From: Hippophae tibetana
Lineage: Eukaryota; Streptophyta; Magnoliopsida; Rosales; Elaeagnaceae
NCBI GenBank assembly: GCA_037013495.1
Contig: CM072811.1
Coordinates: 49,381,952-49,445,951, forward strand
Direction of reading: 5' to 3'
DNA length: 64,000 bases
The position numbers and the translations under genes are program-made. The notes under the pieces are model-generated. The model was not told the DNA's origin, searched no databases, and saw only the letters and a program-made list of their open reading frames with translations. Within the stretch, counting starts at the first letter, position 1. Each line of letters starts with the position of its first letter. This document shows positions 13,447 through 24,584 of the stretch, one piece after another.

Positions 13447-14565
13447 ATGGAGAAGTCAACAACGAAGATGAATATCTTGATGATATTCCTTATATCATGT
13501 TAATCTCTTTTTTTATTATACTTTTGATCGTTAATATTACTCGTGTTTGTTTCAAATTTGTGTTAAATTTATCCATCAAAATATCATTAAAATTTTGAAA
13601 CTCTATCAATCAATTATTTAAAACAAAATATTATAGAAATATAAAATATTTTAGAAAAAAATAGCTTTAAAATGACGCGAGAATCTTCTTGCCACTCCTC
13701 ATTTTGAAGTAACTCCTTATTGATCTCAAATTTAAAATTAAAAGAAATTATCTCAATTTCTTTATTTTAAGTTTTTTTATTTTTTATTTTTCAAGAAATT
13801 ACATAAAAATTCTTAAACTTTTAACAATAAAAATAACATCGAGATCGAAATAATAGGAGCTTAGCATTAAAGAAGACTAAATAATCATTATATAAAATGT
13901 GTTATTTTTATAATTTAATTTTGAAAGTGTGATATTTTTATTATTTTTTAGGATACTCAGCTTAAAATTAAATATATATAAATATTGTTATAAACGTAAG
14001 TGGGATTGCAATTTTTTTCATCACTGTGTATATATTAAGTCAGATTTTGTTTCTCTGCAGGAACAATGGCTTTCAAATTTGACTTCAATTGTAAACTTTA
14101 TAATACCGACAAACACAGAAACAAAAACAAATACACATCCACACGTTGTTGTTGGTTTTTTTTTTTCTTAATAACTGAAACACACATAAAGGTTTGGGTT
14201 CAAACCAACTGTACCAATTATAGGGGCGGGAGTTTTCTTTTTTTAACATATCGTATGCTACATTAAAAATCAAATTACATGAATTTTGATGGTTAATAGT
14301 TTTAAGTGTGTAATTTTTATTAATTAAGCACGGTTTTGTAATTACTATTTATTTCTTGCAAAATATTTATTACTGATTGAACTTTAAAATGATTAACAAA
14401 ATGTTACTGTTTTTTGTTTTGTAATTAGGTTTATTGCAATTTGCTAAGGTGTATGCCACTGAAAAAAAAGAAGTCACTGGTATGTCATGTAGAACTCTAG
14501 ATGACTGCTTTCACATTCTTTGTGTGCAAGAGAAAAAGAAAGAATGCTTGCATGGCGCGTGTTAA
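13447..14565 (+). pseudogene. cysteine-rich secreted peptide gene, shortened copy cut off by a copia insertion
   Basis: Exon 1 (13447-13498) encodes most of a signal peptide (MEKSTTKMNILMIFLIS). Exon 2 (14429-14565) continues LLQFAKVYATE and then a cysteine module with C-X5-C-X4-C-X7-C spacing. The frame closes at 62 codons, before the last cysteine of the module seen in the sister gene at 23940. A copia fossil lies 24 bp further on. Beyond it, 16503-16640 carries the relic of a further module and the 3' flank. The splice sites (GTTAATC and AATTAG) are intact, so the gene could still be transcribed. A stable peptide with the normal disulfide pattern looks unlikely. The intron (about 0.93 kb) is longer than in the sister copies and contains the block also found at 11340-11460. 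Confidence 0.7.
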
Positions 14566-14588
14566 TGTGTGAATAGATCTATACCGCA

Positions 14589-16502
14589 TGTTAGAAATAC
14601 TTAATGATTGTATTTTATTTTGTTTTCAAATGAATACACATGGTTCCTTTATATAGGAATTACAAGTAAATTAGATATTTCTAAAATAACTAAATATATA
14701 TATCCTTAAAGTAAGTAGATATACATTAGTAGATATATATATACATTAATATATTACTAGATATTCATTAACAGCTCCACTTAAACTCAAGGTGTATGTG
14801 AGACCAATTTGAGATTATCAATCAAATTACGAGTGCGTCCTTTGAGAAGTGCCTTAGTGAAGATATCTGCAAGTTGATCGTTGGAGGAAACATGGAAAAG
14901 CTTGAGAGCACCATGGACAATATGAGAGCGAATAAAGTGACAATCAATCCCGATGTGTTTAGTCCGTTCATGAAAGACATTGTTGTGAGCAATATGAATG
15001 ACACTCTGATTATCACAATAAAGAGGAGTAACAGAGAATGTGGACACACCCAAATCCTTAAGAAGCCATCGTAGCCAAAGAAGCTCAAATGTGGTATCAG
15101 TAAGAGCATGATATTCTGCTTCAATACTAGAGCGTGCCACAAAGGTTTGTTTCTTACTTCGCCAAGAAATCAAAGAAGAATCAAGGAGAAAGCAATAACC
15201 TGTAGTGGACCTGCTATCAGTGGAGTCTCCTGCCCAATCAGCATCAGAGAATGCACGAAGTACTAAAGGAGAATGAGCTGAGTAGAAAAGACCATGAAAG
15301 ATAGTGCCTTTCAAGTATCGTAGAATATGCAGAACATCAGCATAGTGAGTTGATCATGGAGCAGACAGATACTGACTCACCTAATGAACAACATAAGAAA
15401 TGTTTGGACGAGTAACTATAAGATAAACTAGGCTGCCAACCAATCATCTGTAAAGAGAGGGATTAGACAATGGTTGCCCCTCCGATGGTGTGAGATGCGC
15501 ATTAAGTTCAACTAGAGTGTCAATAGTCTTGTTGTAAGTGAGTCCAGCTTGAGATAAGAGGTCAGATGCATACTTAGCTTGAGTAATATAAAGACCATTT
15601 GTGGAACGAGTGATCTCAAGACCCAAGAAGTAGTTGAGATGTCCAAGGTCTTTCATCTCAAACTATTGACTAAGAAAATCCTTGAGTTCTTCAATTCCAC
15701 TGAGGTCATCACCAGTTATGATCATATCATCCACATATAGGAGAAGCAAAATGATGCCTTTATCATTGCAGCGAAGAAATAAGGCAGAATCATAAGGACT
15801 TCCAGTGTAACCCAAGCGAATGATGGTGGAGCTGAACTTGGCAAACCATGCTCGTGGAGCTTGTTTGAGGCCATAAAGTGCCCGTCGAAGGTGACAAACC
15901 CTATTTGTTTCAACAGAAAGACCAGGGGAAGGTTGCATATAGACTTCTTCATGTAGATCACCATTAAGAAATGCATTTTTGATATCCACATGAAAAAGGT
16001 CCCATTTACTAGTAGTGGCAACATCTAAGAGGGTACGAATCAAGTAGGTCGTCGGGTTAAGATTCACGGTGGTGGTTAGTCACGGCGGCGGTGCGTGAAT
16101 AGACGTGCAGATCGTTTGAGTGGCGCGTGAGGGAGCGTGCGGTGTTCGATGGTTACGATACTTCCATGGTTGTGTAGATCAGTTCGAGCCGATCACAGTG
16201 GTATATGTAGAAAAGATTATCGGAACAATATGTACGGCGGCGGTGGTGATTGTAGTGGTTATTGTGACAACGAAGGGTTAAGTAACACCAGAAAAGACAA
16301 TACTACTAGAAAGACAAGAATAATGACTCTGATACCATGTTAGAAATACTTAATGATTGTATTCTATTCTGTTTTTAAATGAATACACATGGTTTCTTTA
16401 TATAGGAATTATAAGTAAACTAGATATATCTAAAGTAACTAAATATAGATATCCCTAAAGTAAGTAGATATACATTAATATGTTACTAGATATACATTAA
16501 CA
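14589..16502 (-). mobile_element. Ty1/copia LTR fossil, small internally deleted copy
   Basis: Short direct terminal repeats lie at 14589-14773 and about 16338-16502. Both read TGTTAGAAATACTTAATG at the left edge and ATTAACA at the right. Next to the right-hand repeat is a primer-binding site complementary to initiator tRNA-Met (TGGTATCAGAGTC in element orientation, about 16324-16337). A purine-rich tract precedes the left repeat. The interior encodes parts of reverse transcriptase (with YVDDM) and RNase H on the minus strand. Gag, protease and integrase are absent. The element is broken, with several interruptions besides the large missing part. The repeats differ at roughly 8 percent of sites plus one length change, which suggests an age of a few million years (inference). 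It split the final exon region of the peptide gene copy; the empty site is seen near 24560. Confidence 0.9.
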
Positions 16503-16885
16503 TCGCCCATTGCATCATTGGTTGTTAAGCCTAATGATTGTGGAGGAGACAAAGGTTGTGTTTAGGTTTGTCGCCATGGTTGTGGACGTGTCTATTTTCA
16601 AATTGGCATTTTCCTTTGTGAGTGCTAATTTACTCTCTAGATGTTAGTAGTAATTAAGGAAGGGAATAAAAATAAGAGTTTCAAAATAAGATTTGGTTAC
16701 ATCCTTTTTAATGTTTACTTTTATTTTTATCATTTTTAAAATAATTATAAACAACACTTTTATTAGGATGTCGAAATTTCCCATAAATAATAATTAAACA
16801 TATTTAATTTTGTCAAAATTTTGGTTCGATTTTAGGGTTTTATTTTTAAGGATGAGATTTGATGAACAAAATTATTAATTTATTG

Positions 16886-16934
<49 letters not shown>

Positions 16935-17199
16935 CTTATAATTCAATGTTTATAAAAAATTAAATCGAAATCAAATATATTAATTATACATAATATATTA
17001 TAATATTCAATTTATTACCTTCTATTTTGATTTTGAGTAAAATACCTCTCAATCTAGTTTCAACAAGTTAGTCTAAATCTCATTAATGTACTTTTGAACC
17101 ATTACTAAGTATTGTCTAACTCGAATGGATTGAAATATTATTAAAAAAATTATAAAGAAAATGGTTGTATATCCCATGATAATTAATCGAAGTAAAATT
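16503..17199. other. continuation of the left array unit: module relic, 3' flank and (TA)n microsatellite
   Basis: Positions 16503-16640 match the trailing module relic found downstream of the gene at 23940 (compare 24560-24700). A long (TA)n run lies at 16891-16930. The rest is AT-rich and matches 24700-25250. There is no gene. Confidence 0.7.
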
Positions 17200-17354
17200 C
17201 ACTACTATAATATATGTTTTTAGTCTCGGAAATTTAGCCACGGTTTTTTTAAAAATCGAGGTTATAAATCTTTGGTTACGGTTAAATAAAAACCAAGACT
17301 ATATGGTATGTTTATGGCCTCGGTTTTTATCAATAATCGTGGCCATAAGTTATA

Positions 17355-17570
17355 TCAATTTTTTTTTCCTTTCTTTCTTTTTCCTTTTCTCTCTTTTTTT
17401 CCTCTTCCTTCTATTTTTTCCTTTTTTTCCTTTCTCCCATCTTTTTTTTCTTTTATATTTTTCCCCAACGTTTTTTCTTTTTTCCCAGATCGATATCTTC
17501 CCCTCTCTTCTTCCTCTTCCCTTCTCTTCTTTCTCTTCCCTTCTCTTCTCCTTTCTTACTCGGCCCTATC
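17355..17570 (+). repeat. pyrimidine-rich tract inside the CACTA element
   Basis: About 215 bp almost entirely of T and C on the plus strand (for example TTTCTTTCTTTTTCCTTTTC). It is low-complexity; the open frames it creates are artefacts of composition. Confidence 0.8.
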
Positions 17571-17696
17571 GCACACCTTTCTTGGTCCTCTTGTTATTCG
17601 TTGGTTCGTAGGTCGTTGGTTCACTGGTGTTGTTCATTGTTCGTTGTTCGTTGGTTGTTGTTCGCTGGTCGTTGGTGCGCTGACAAAATGATTTTC

Positions 17697-19176
17697 TATC
17701 TAAGCTTGGACTCAAGCAATTATGAATCTGGAATTCCTATTGAGTTGGGATGTTTTTGTAAAGCTAATTTGGTTTTTTCCCATAAACACTGTGCAAAGGC
17801 TTGGTTCAAAATCAAGGGTAACAATGATTTAATTTTTAAGTTTTTTACGTTTCACGACATATACATTTTATTGTTATCTGATTACGTTAAGTTTCATATA
17901 TCCTTGAACGTGTGCAATTTGGCTGCTAGGGTTTGATTAGTTTATGGTCTAATATATATTGAGCCAATTACTACCTTTCATTTTTCCACTTCTGTTTGAT
18001 TCATCTTTTAGCTCTTAATATTATATTGAAATCACAAGACCTAAAATCAAGAAGAAACGTTGCAAAACTTGCTTATGACAATTTACGAGCTGGACTTAAT
18101 TACATTGAAATATAGGGATGTTTTTGTTAGTACTCTTAGTTATTGTCCATTTTGCTTTCTAATTCCACCTTATATGGTTATGTTAAATGGTGGCAAATAT
18201 TCACACCTCAATAGTATTCTGGTATTAACCGTTTTGTTGCTATTTTTGTAGTTCATGTTCTTTCTTTTCATTTAATTTCCCAAAATAACCCTTATCAAAT
18301 GGACTTTCTTTTCATTTTGTCTGATACTCTTTCCAAGATTTTGGTTCTCTGTTTACTCTCTCTTTTGACTCTTTTCTTTAAAAATGGTAGTTTGGAGTGG
18401 CTTATCTCTCTTTTCTCAGTTGCTAATTTGCCTAATACCTTAGTCATGGGCATCCATTTGCTTAAGGCTATATACGGTGATTTCACTCAAAGTCTCATGT
18501 TTCAAATTATTGTTCTTCAATGTATTATTTGGTAATTCTTATACCTACTTAATTGACTTCATTTTTTTTCTTTTGATTAATTTCATGTGTGCTTGCTTTC
18601 TTTATTTAGTGGTTTGACATCAAGATTAACTTACCATTTGATATTAAAAAAATTAATTACATGAATATATAGATTTATTTTTTTAGGTATATTAATGTCT
18701 TATATTGTTTTTAGTAGCTAGATGTTGGATCTTCTGTTTTTATCTTTTTTTTCCTTTTCATAAGAATTTAGTGATCATTTCTTGATTTGTTTGTTTGTGT
18801 TCATTCATGGGAAAGTAAACTTTTTGGCAAAAGAAAGCTAAAGTGGATAGGGTTATTGATTTGATTAAAGACATTGTATTTTTTCCTTTTCGCAGAAATA
18901 GAAAGCAAAATGGACAATAACATTAAAGATATTTTATTTTCCTTTGAATTTGATGCTTTTACTTACAGTATAATTTTTATTTATCTCAGTCATCACATGC
19001 TTAATCTTGTGTTCTTTTATAATATTAGTTTGTGATTATACAAATTGGCATTATATTTATATATATAGAACTTGTGAGATATGTGTATCAAATCAATTAA
19101 TGTTGGTGGTGTTAATGAAGCTAAGTTGGTGCAGTGTAACGAGGCCAATGATATGGCATCAACAATCAATGCAGAG
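17697..19176 (+). pseudogene. captured fragments of a RING-CH (RINGv) zinc-finger gene in the CACTA element
   Basis: From 17697 the translation reads LSLDSSNYESGIPIELGC, then FCKANL, then HKHCAKAWFKIKG, up to 17817. It is followed by a GTAACA donor-like site. This matches the plant RINGv/MARCH-type finger, which usually begins with CRxCH just upstream and has IELGCSCK, HKxCAExWFKIKG. The segment at about 17905-17935 resembles the next part (CEICG...ARNV), and 19099-19176 (GGVNEAKLVQCNEANDMAST) matches the downstream segment of the same protein family as I recall it. The first zinc ligands are missing and the pieces are separated by unrelated DNA, so no working finger can be made. Exon edges and intron signals survive, so the capture took genomic DNA rather than cDNA. 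Confidence 0.7.
18145..18535 (+). pseudogene. captured fragment of a PIN6-like auxin efflux carrier gene in the CACTA element
   Basis: The translation runs LYGYVKWWQIFTP, then [60 protein letters not shown] and [19 protein letters not shown], ending VLQCIIW at about 18532. This is the N-terminal membrane half of a PIN auxin carrier. SQNNPYxMD and FILxDTLSK are most like PIN6. One in-frame stop lies early, in the region of the usual PDQC motif, and the fragment ends in the middle of the usual first exon. It therefore cannot make a carrier. It lies between the RING-CH pieces, in the place of an intron. What is seen is the similarity; capture by the transposon is inference from position. Confidence 0.8.
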
Positions 19177-20069
19177 GTAGTTACTTTAAAGTGAGTATCT
19201 ATTTATACATCTTATGTTTTTATTCTTAGATTTTTCATGCTATCATCCAGAATCCAAAGGTTTGAGAAAGATTGTGTGCTCTCCTATCATCTAGTAGAGT
19301 AAGTCCACAGTAATGCCCTTTCATTTACATTAGTAGATTCAGTACTAAGTGGTGATTATGGACCATTTGTTGGTATTTATTTGTAAGTAATTTTATGTAT
19401 ACTCTTATATTTATATGTATGTTATGCATTTGTGGTGTTAGTGGTAATTAATACTCTTTAATTATCTATTGTCGTATATTGCATGGTATATTATCTAACA
19501 TTATTAAATTATTATAAATATAATAGATGAGATAAATATACTTTAGCCCTATAAAATATATTTATGATTCCACCTTCGGCTCCTACATGCAACTTCCTTT
19601 TTCATTGCGTATTTGATATGATTATGTAGTTTATGTTATCTTCTGCTTAAACAGATTGTAAATTTGATAAAATGAAAGCTTCTGCTTTAACAGGTTGTAA
19701 ATTTGATTGAGAGTTAGCATTTTCTGATGAATTGGCTGCTATTAGGCCTATGGATGATCACATGCTATTGTAGTTTTTTTTTTGTTTTCTTTTTCATGGT
19801 AGGCACCAGGTGCAACAACATCAGACGTACCAAGCATACCAGGCCGCAATCTGGGAGGAAGACCATTGATGGATATGAAGATTTTTCAGAAAATGATGAG
19901 AAATCCTTAATGAAGGTTGAGAAATCACTTACATAGACTTGATGAGTTGACATTGAAATGCATATTGAAATAAGTTGCTCCCACTGACCATCTCACCACT
20001 TTTATAAACATTATACATTGTCTGTCTACTTGTGAGAAAGCAGAAGATGCAAGAAATGAGGATGAAATT

Positions 20070-20165
20070 TATGGTGCTGGTACTAGTGTGTTACGTTGGT
20101 ACTGGTGCACTGCGTTGGTGCTGGTACGCTGCGATGGTGCTGGTACGCTGGTATTGGTGTTGGTT
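20070..20165 (+). repeat. minisatellite in the CACTA element
   Basis: About four diverged copies of a 19-22 bp unit close to GCGTTGGTGCTGGTACGCT. A related GTTCGTTGGT-rich stretch lies at about 17590-17690 in the same element. Confidence 0.7.
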
Positions 20166-20707
20166 TGTAGAAGATGAAGTCAAGAAAAACTTGAGAGATT
20201 TTTCAATCAGTTAAAAATCTGGAATTATCATTATAATCTTTTTTGTAGCATATTTATGCTTGAAAATATGGAATTATCATTATAATCTTTTATTATGTTT
20301 TAGTGTATAATAAATTCTCAAATGTAATTATACTTTTAATTTTAATATAATATTATTTTAATAAATTTATTGTAATTATATATTTTTTAATTTATGTATA
20401 TCCTATGACCTCGGTTATTAGAAAACCAAGGCCAAATGGGGTACCTATGGTCTCGGTTATTAAAAAAACTAAGGCCATAGGTACCCCATTTGGCCTCAGT
20501 TTTTGAATAATCGATGCCATAGGTACCTCTTTTGGTCTCGATTTTTTAAAAATTGAGACCATAAGTACCCTTTTTGGCCTCGGTTAAAAAATCGAAGTCA
20601 TAAGTCGTTATCTATGGTCTCTCTCACTTAGGCCTCGGTTCTTATAACCGTGGCCATAGACCTACGACTACGGTTAAAAACCGAGATCATATGTACTTTT
20701 TGTAGTA

Positions 20708-21999
20708 ATTAACTCACAATAAAAAGTAAAAAATAGAGGAAGAAAATGCCAATTTTTTTCTTCTTCCTAAAGAAGTGAATAGTAGAGAGGAAGAATAGTA
20801 ATAATATGTATTAGTCTATCAATACTCAAATATTGATAATAGTGACATGCACAAAGTTAAGATTAGACAAAATTACGTATAGTTTTATATTTTAAGTAAT
20901 ATAAATAGAGTTTATATTTCAATAATTTTGTTTTAATAATATCTAATTATCATTAATTTGTTACGTAAGTAGCTGCAGTTTGATGTAGTCTATTTTATAT
21001 ATAATTTTAAAAAATAGTTTTCATGTTGAAATGATTTTGAACAGACTAATATATTTTGAAGTATGTATCAACTTCAAACAAAATAAATTAATTTTCTAAA
21101 ATTTCATATTATTGTTTCTGAAAAATGGGAACAATCCTACAATCTTCTTATGCTTCTAATTAAGCCTCTGTAATTCGCATTCGTATACAATGTTTTTGTA
21201 CAATTCCATGCTCAAATGTTTAAAAAATTTTTAGCGATTATATATGAAGATGATTTAAAACCTTAATCCTAAAAAAATCAAGTTGATCGATGCAATTAAA
21301 CATCCAAATGTATAGGATTCGAACCAGCGTCCTTCTATGGGAGACAAATAGTCTAACCACTTAGTTGAAGATAATATTTATAGTAGAATATATAAGAATA
21401 TAATAAGTTTTTTTTTTCACTTTAAATTAACCTTCTTAGATTAGTCAAATTATTGTGCTTAATAGTCTACAAAATTTACATTTACTTATTTATTTGAAAT
21501 TTTTAGAAATTTATTGATTTTTATGATAAAAAGAATAATAACAAAAGAATCAACATATTTGACAATCATATGTTTTTGGTGATGTTTTGTAAAATTTGAT
21601 GAAATATTATCTTTAATTATAAATTTAAGAAATTTAATTTGGTTTTTATTCTTAATTTTTAAAAGTAAACGGTTTTTAAAAAAAAAATGTAAACACTAAT
21701 TACATGTATTTTTAAAGGTTTCTAACATTAATAGTATCCTCATTCTACTTTTAATATCTTTTTTAACTTATAATTTTTAAGTGATATATTAGTGATATTT
21801 CATTTAAAAAATATACTAATTTAATATAATTTATCATATAATTGTGAATTTTTTACATATTTAATAATATATGTACGATATTAATATGATATTTTCAGAT
21901 AATTAATTAATTAAAATATATTAACTGATATTTTTTTAAATGGTGATATAAGATATCATTTCAAAAATAGAACCGTAAAACTTTTAAAATAATAAAACT
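20708..21999. other. right part of the left array unit and spacer between units
   Basis: AT-rich DNA. Positions about 20800-21375 match 25260-25745. The stretch 21375-22000 is not shared with the right unit as far as I can see. It contains no gene; one SINE head lies at 21311-21370. Confidence 0.6.
21225..21372 (-). mobile_element. tRNA-derived SINE
   Basis: On the minus strand the head has an A-box-like TAAGTGGTTAGA at about 21364-21351 and a B box GGTTCGAATCC at about 21325-21315. The roughly 36 bp spacing between them fits an RNA polymerase III promoter. The AT-rich body continues to lower coordinates. It is not a tRNA gene: no acceptor stem pairs and the 3' half is unrelated. The body is shared with about 25670-25745, so the insertion predates the segmental duplication. 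Confidence 0.6.
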
Positions 22000-23739
22000 T
22001 ATTTTTAATTATTTTAAAATTCATCACCACTAATATAGGCTATTAAAATGTTATTTATTTTATATTTTTAATGTAAATTTGATTAGTAAATTAAAGTATT
22101 AAAATAAATTAAAATTAAATGATTGATGATAAATATATTTTTGTTAAGAAAAAAAATATCTATATTTAATTAATTAATGTCTGTTACATCGTTCTCGTAT
22201 GTATGTATTGAATAAAGTTAATTTGACTCATCTTCTATTCAAATTATAAAGTTATCACAATTAAGTCAAAAATTAATTAAAATATGTACAACAACATTAA
22301 TACTCCTATAATAAAGTAACAATTAAAATAAATAATATATTAAATTAAATTCTTAACATCATTGATTATATATACCGCTTGCAAGCAATTTAATTCAATA
22401 ATCACTTTGTGAAATCCAATACTAAAGTTAAATTTTAAGCCATATCTTATAACCCAAATTTTAGCAACTCGTGTTAATATTTACAAAGCTTTTCTCTCAA
22501 TAATAGCCCTCATCACGTGCTCAACATGGTTACGAATAATACAATCTAACCCAATACATCCACCCGAAGTCGATATCAATGCATCTAAGTTCATTTTACA
22601 AATTAACCCTCACAAGTGACACCACTCATTGCGATGTCGACCATAATGGCATGGAGTTGCTAATAATAGTTGCATACTTGTATACTTTAAGCAATAAATA
22701 AACACATGGGTTCTAATAATTTTATTTCAATAATATCTTGTTATCATTATTTTTAAAAGTGTCTATTCTATTTAGTTGTAGTAAATATCTGCTTTTATAT
22801 TCTATGATCACTAACTATATTTTGAAATATATGTATTGATGCATCTACAAAGTGAGATAAGATAAATGTAATATTACTTTTTATAAAATTATATTTTTGT
22901 GTTATTTGAATTTGTGACTTAAAACGATGAAGGATGACCATTAGATGAATCATAAATAGCTTACTATTGGTGTAAATAAGAACAACTCTATAAATTTTTC
23001 AAATTGGATGATTCTTTGACAATATAAAAAAGGAAAAAAACATTGCACCTATATATCAATAAATTAAACATCTATTAATTATTATTATTATTAAGAAATT
23101 GAATATGTTTTACCTTCAATTTGAGTAACAAAATAAAAGAAAAGAAAATACATTTTATCTCAATTATATTATTCAATATTATTTAAATGTTAAAATTTTA
23201 TGGATTTTCTTTTCTTTTTATATTAGGCACGTTACAAATCTTTACTGTACAATTAAGTGTCAAAGCATCCTGCTAGTGTTATAAATGAAAAGAGTGAAGT
23301 GACTAAATAATTATTTTTGAAATTTTTTAAGTTACGGTTATAATTAACTAAGAAGTGAATAAATAATTAATATATATATATATTTAAAATTTTACAGTCA
23401 AACAGAGAAATATATAATCACATGTAAATAAAATTTCACAAAATGTTAAACATTCAATCGCATATAGATTATAATGTTCTCGTTCGAAAAAGGATTATTG
23501 GATATACAAATAAGCCTCACGTCAAAAAATATATAAATTTAATTGAGTTTATATATAAGATTAACTATTCATGAGGTTAAAAACTCATCCTGATAATAAT
23601 ATATATATATATATATATATATAATAATCATCAATCACATATATAAAATAATATGAATATAGCAATTAATTTAAGAAATTGTTTATCATTATCAAGAAAT
23701 AATATGGGTACCATATTTATGATAAAGAAGTAAATTGTT
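22000..23739. other. upstream part of the right array unit
   Basis: AT-rich DNA colinear with about 11505-13250, without a gene. It includes a (TA)n run at about 23598-23622 and a short remnant of the repeat described at 12940. Confidence 0.65.
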
Positions 23740-23939
23740 TGACTAAAAAAGAGTTCTTTGATGTCTTCCTTTCATTACGTGTGTTATAGCTACCATATGT
23801 AACGCACTAAAATTTACATATAAAAGTAACTTACTAAAGAAGCTAATACACAACTATTTAAGTGGAAATTGTGCTTTCTAATAGCTTAAGTCTAATTACA
23901 TAATTGAGTGATCATATATACCCTAACAAGACTGCGGGT
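23740..23939 (+). promoter_or_regulatory. conserved upstream region of the cysteine-rich peptide genes (copy 2)
   Basis: Nearly identical to 13250-13446, with the TATA element CATATAAAAGTAA at about 23817 and the same spacing to the ATG. It retains TTATAGCTACCATATGTAAC and GCTTTCTAATAGCTTAAG. Confidence 0.6.
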
Positions 23940-24584
23940 ATGGAGAAGTCAACAACAAAGATGAATATGTTGATGATACTCCTTCTTGTATTATGTTAAT
24001 ATCTTTTTTTATTATACTTTTGATTGTTAATATTATTTGTGTTTGTTTCAAATTTATGTCAATTATAAACTTTATAATACGGGCAAACAGAGAAACAAAA
24101 ACAAATACACATCCACACGTTGTTGTTGTTGGTTTTTTTCTTCTTCTTAATAACTGGAACACACATCAAGGTTTGGGTTCAAACCAACTATACCAATTAT
24201 ATAGGGGCTGGGGTTTTCTTTTTTAACATATCATATACTAAGTTTAAAATCAAATGATATAAAAAACAAATATAAAGAGTATTATTTTTATTAAATAAGT
24301 AAAGTTTTGTCATTACTATTTATCCCTTGCAAAATATTTCCTATATTGATTGAACTTTAAAATGGCTAACAAAATGTTACTGTTTTTTTGTTTTGTGATT
24401 AGGTTTATTGCAATTTGCGAAGGTGTATGCCACTGAAAAAAAAGCAGTCACTGGTATGTCATGTAGAACTCTAGATGACTGCTTTCACATTCTTTGTGTG
24501 CCAGAGAAAAAGAAAGAATGCTTCCATGGCGTGTGTCAATGTGTGAATAGACCTATACCGCCCATTGCATCATTGGTTGTTTAG
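23940..24584 (+). CDS. cysteine-rich secreted peptide, one module, 78 aa (NCR/defensin-like)
   Basis: Exon 1 is 23940-23994, with donor GTTAAT inside a Cys codon, and exon 2 is 24403-24584 after acceptor GATTAG. They sum to 237 bp, 78 codons plus TAG. The signal peptide is residues 1 to about 29 (MEKSTTKMNMLMILLLVL, then CLLQFAKVYA). The mature part has six cysteines spaced C-X5-C-X4-C-X7-C-X4-C-X1-C (residues 39-65), the arrangement of nodule-specific cysteine-rich (late-nodulin-like) and defensin-like peptides. It ends in a Pro-rich tail. The phase-1 intron within the signal peptide is also typical of these families. After the stop, a relic of another module continues to about 24680. The role is unknown; an antimicrobial or signalling peptide is possible by family. 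Expression is not shown. Confidence 0.7.

Larger units (their letters stand above)
17200..20707. mobile_element. CACTA (EnSpm/CMC) DNA transposon, non-autonomous, carrying host gene pieces
   Basis: The left end reads CACTACTATAATATATG. The right end, read on the other strand, is TACTACAAAAAGTACATATG. It is flanked by a 3 bp duplication, ATT, at 17197-17199 and 20708-20710. Subterminal arrays of a CCTCGGTTTTTAA-type motif in both orientations lie at about 17220-17345 and 20400-20700, as is usual for CACTA elements. No transposase-like frame was found in the 3.5 kb, so it would need a helper. The interior has a pyrimidine-rich tract (17355-17570), RING-CH-like pieces, a PIN6-like piece and a GGTGCTGGTACGCTG minisatellite (about 20070-20165). 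The right array unit (near 25250) lacks it, so it arrived after the duplication. Confidence 0.85.

Noticed and set aside
14085-14273. Short frames on both strands around 14.1 kb and the matching ones at 23.9-24.2 kb
   Set aside because: They lie in the intron of the cysteine-rich peptide copies and are shadows or chance frames; the real exons flank them.
17303-17691. Overlapping open frames rich in Phe, Ser and Leu
   Set aside because: They come from a long pyrimidine-rich tract in the CACTA element. Only the end of one frame (from 17697) has real similarity, to a RING-CH finger.
21311-21370. Possible tRNA gene from strong A and B boxes
   Set aside because: No acceptor or T-arm pairing and no proper 3' half; it fits a tRNA-derived SINE head.
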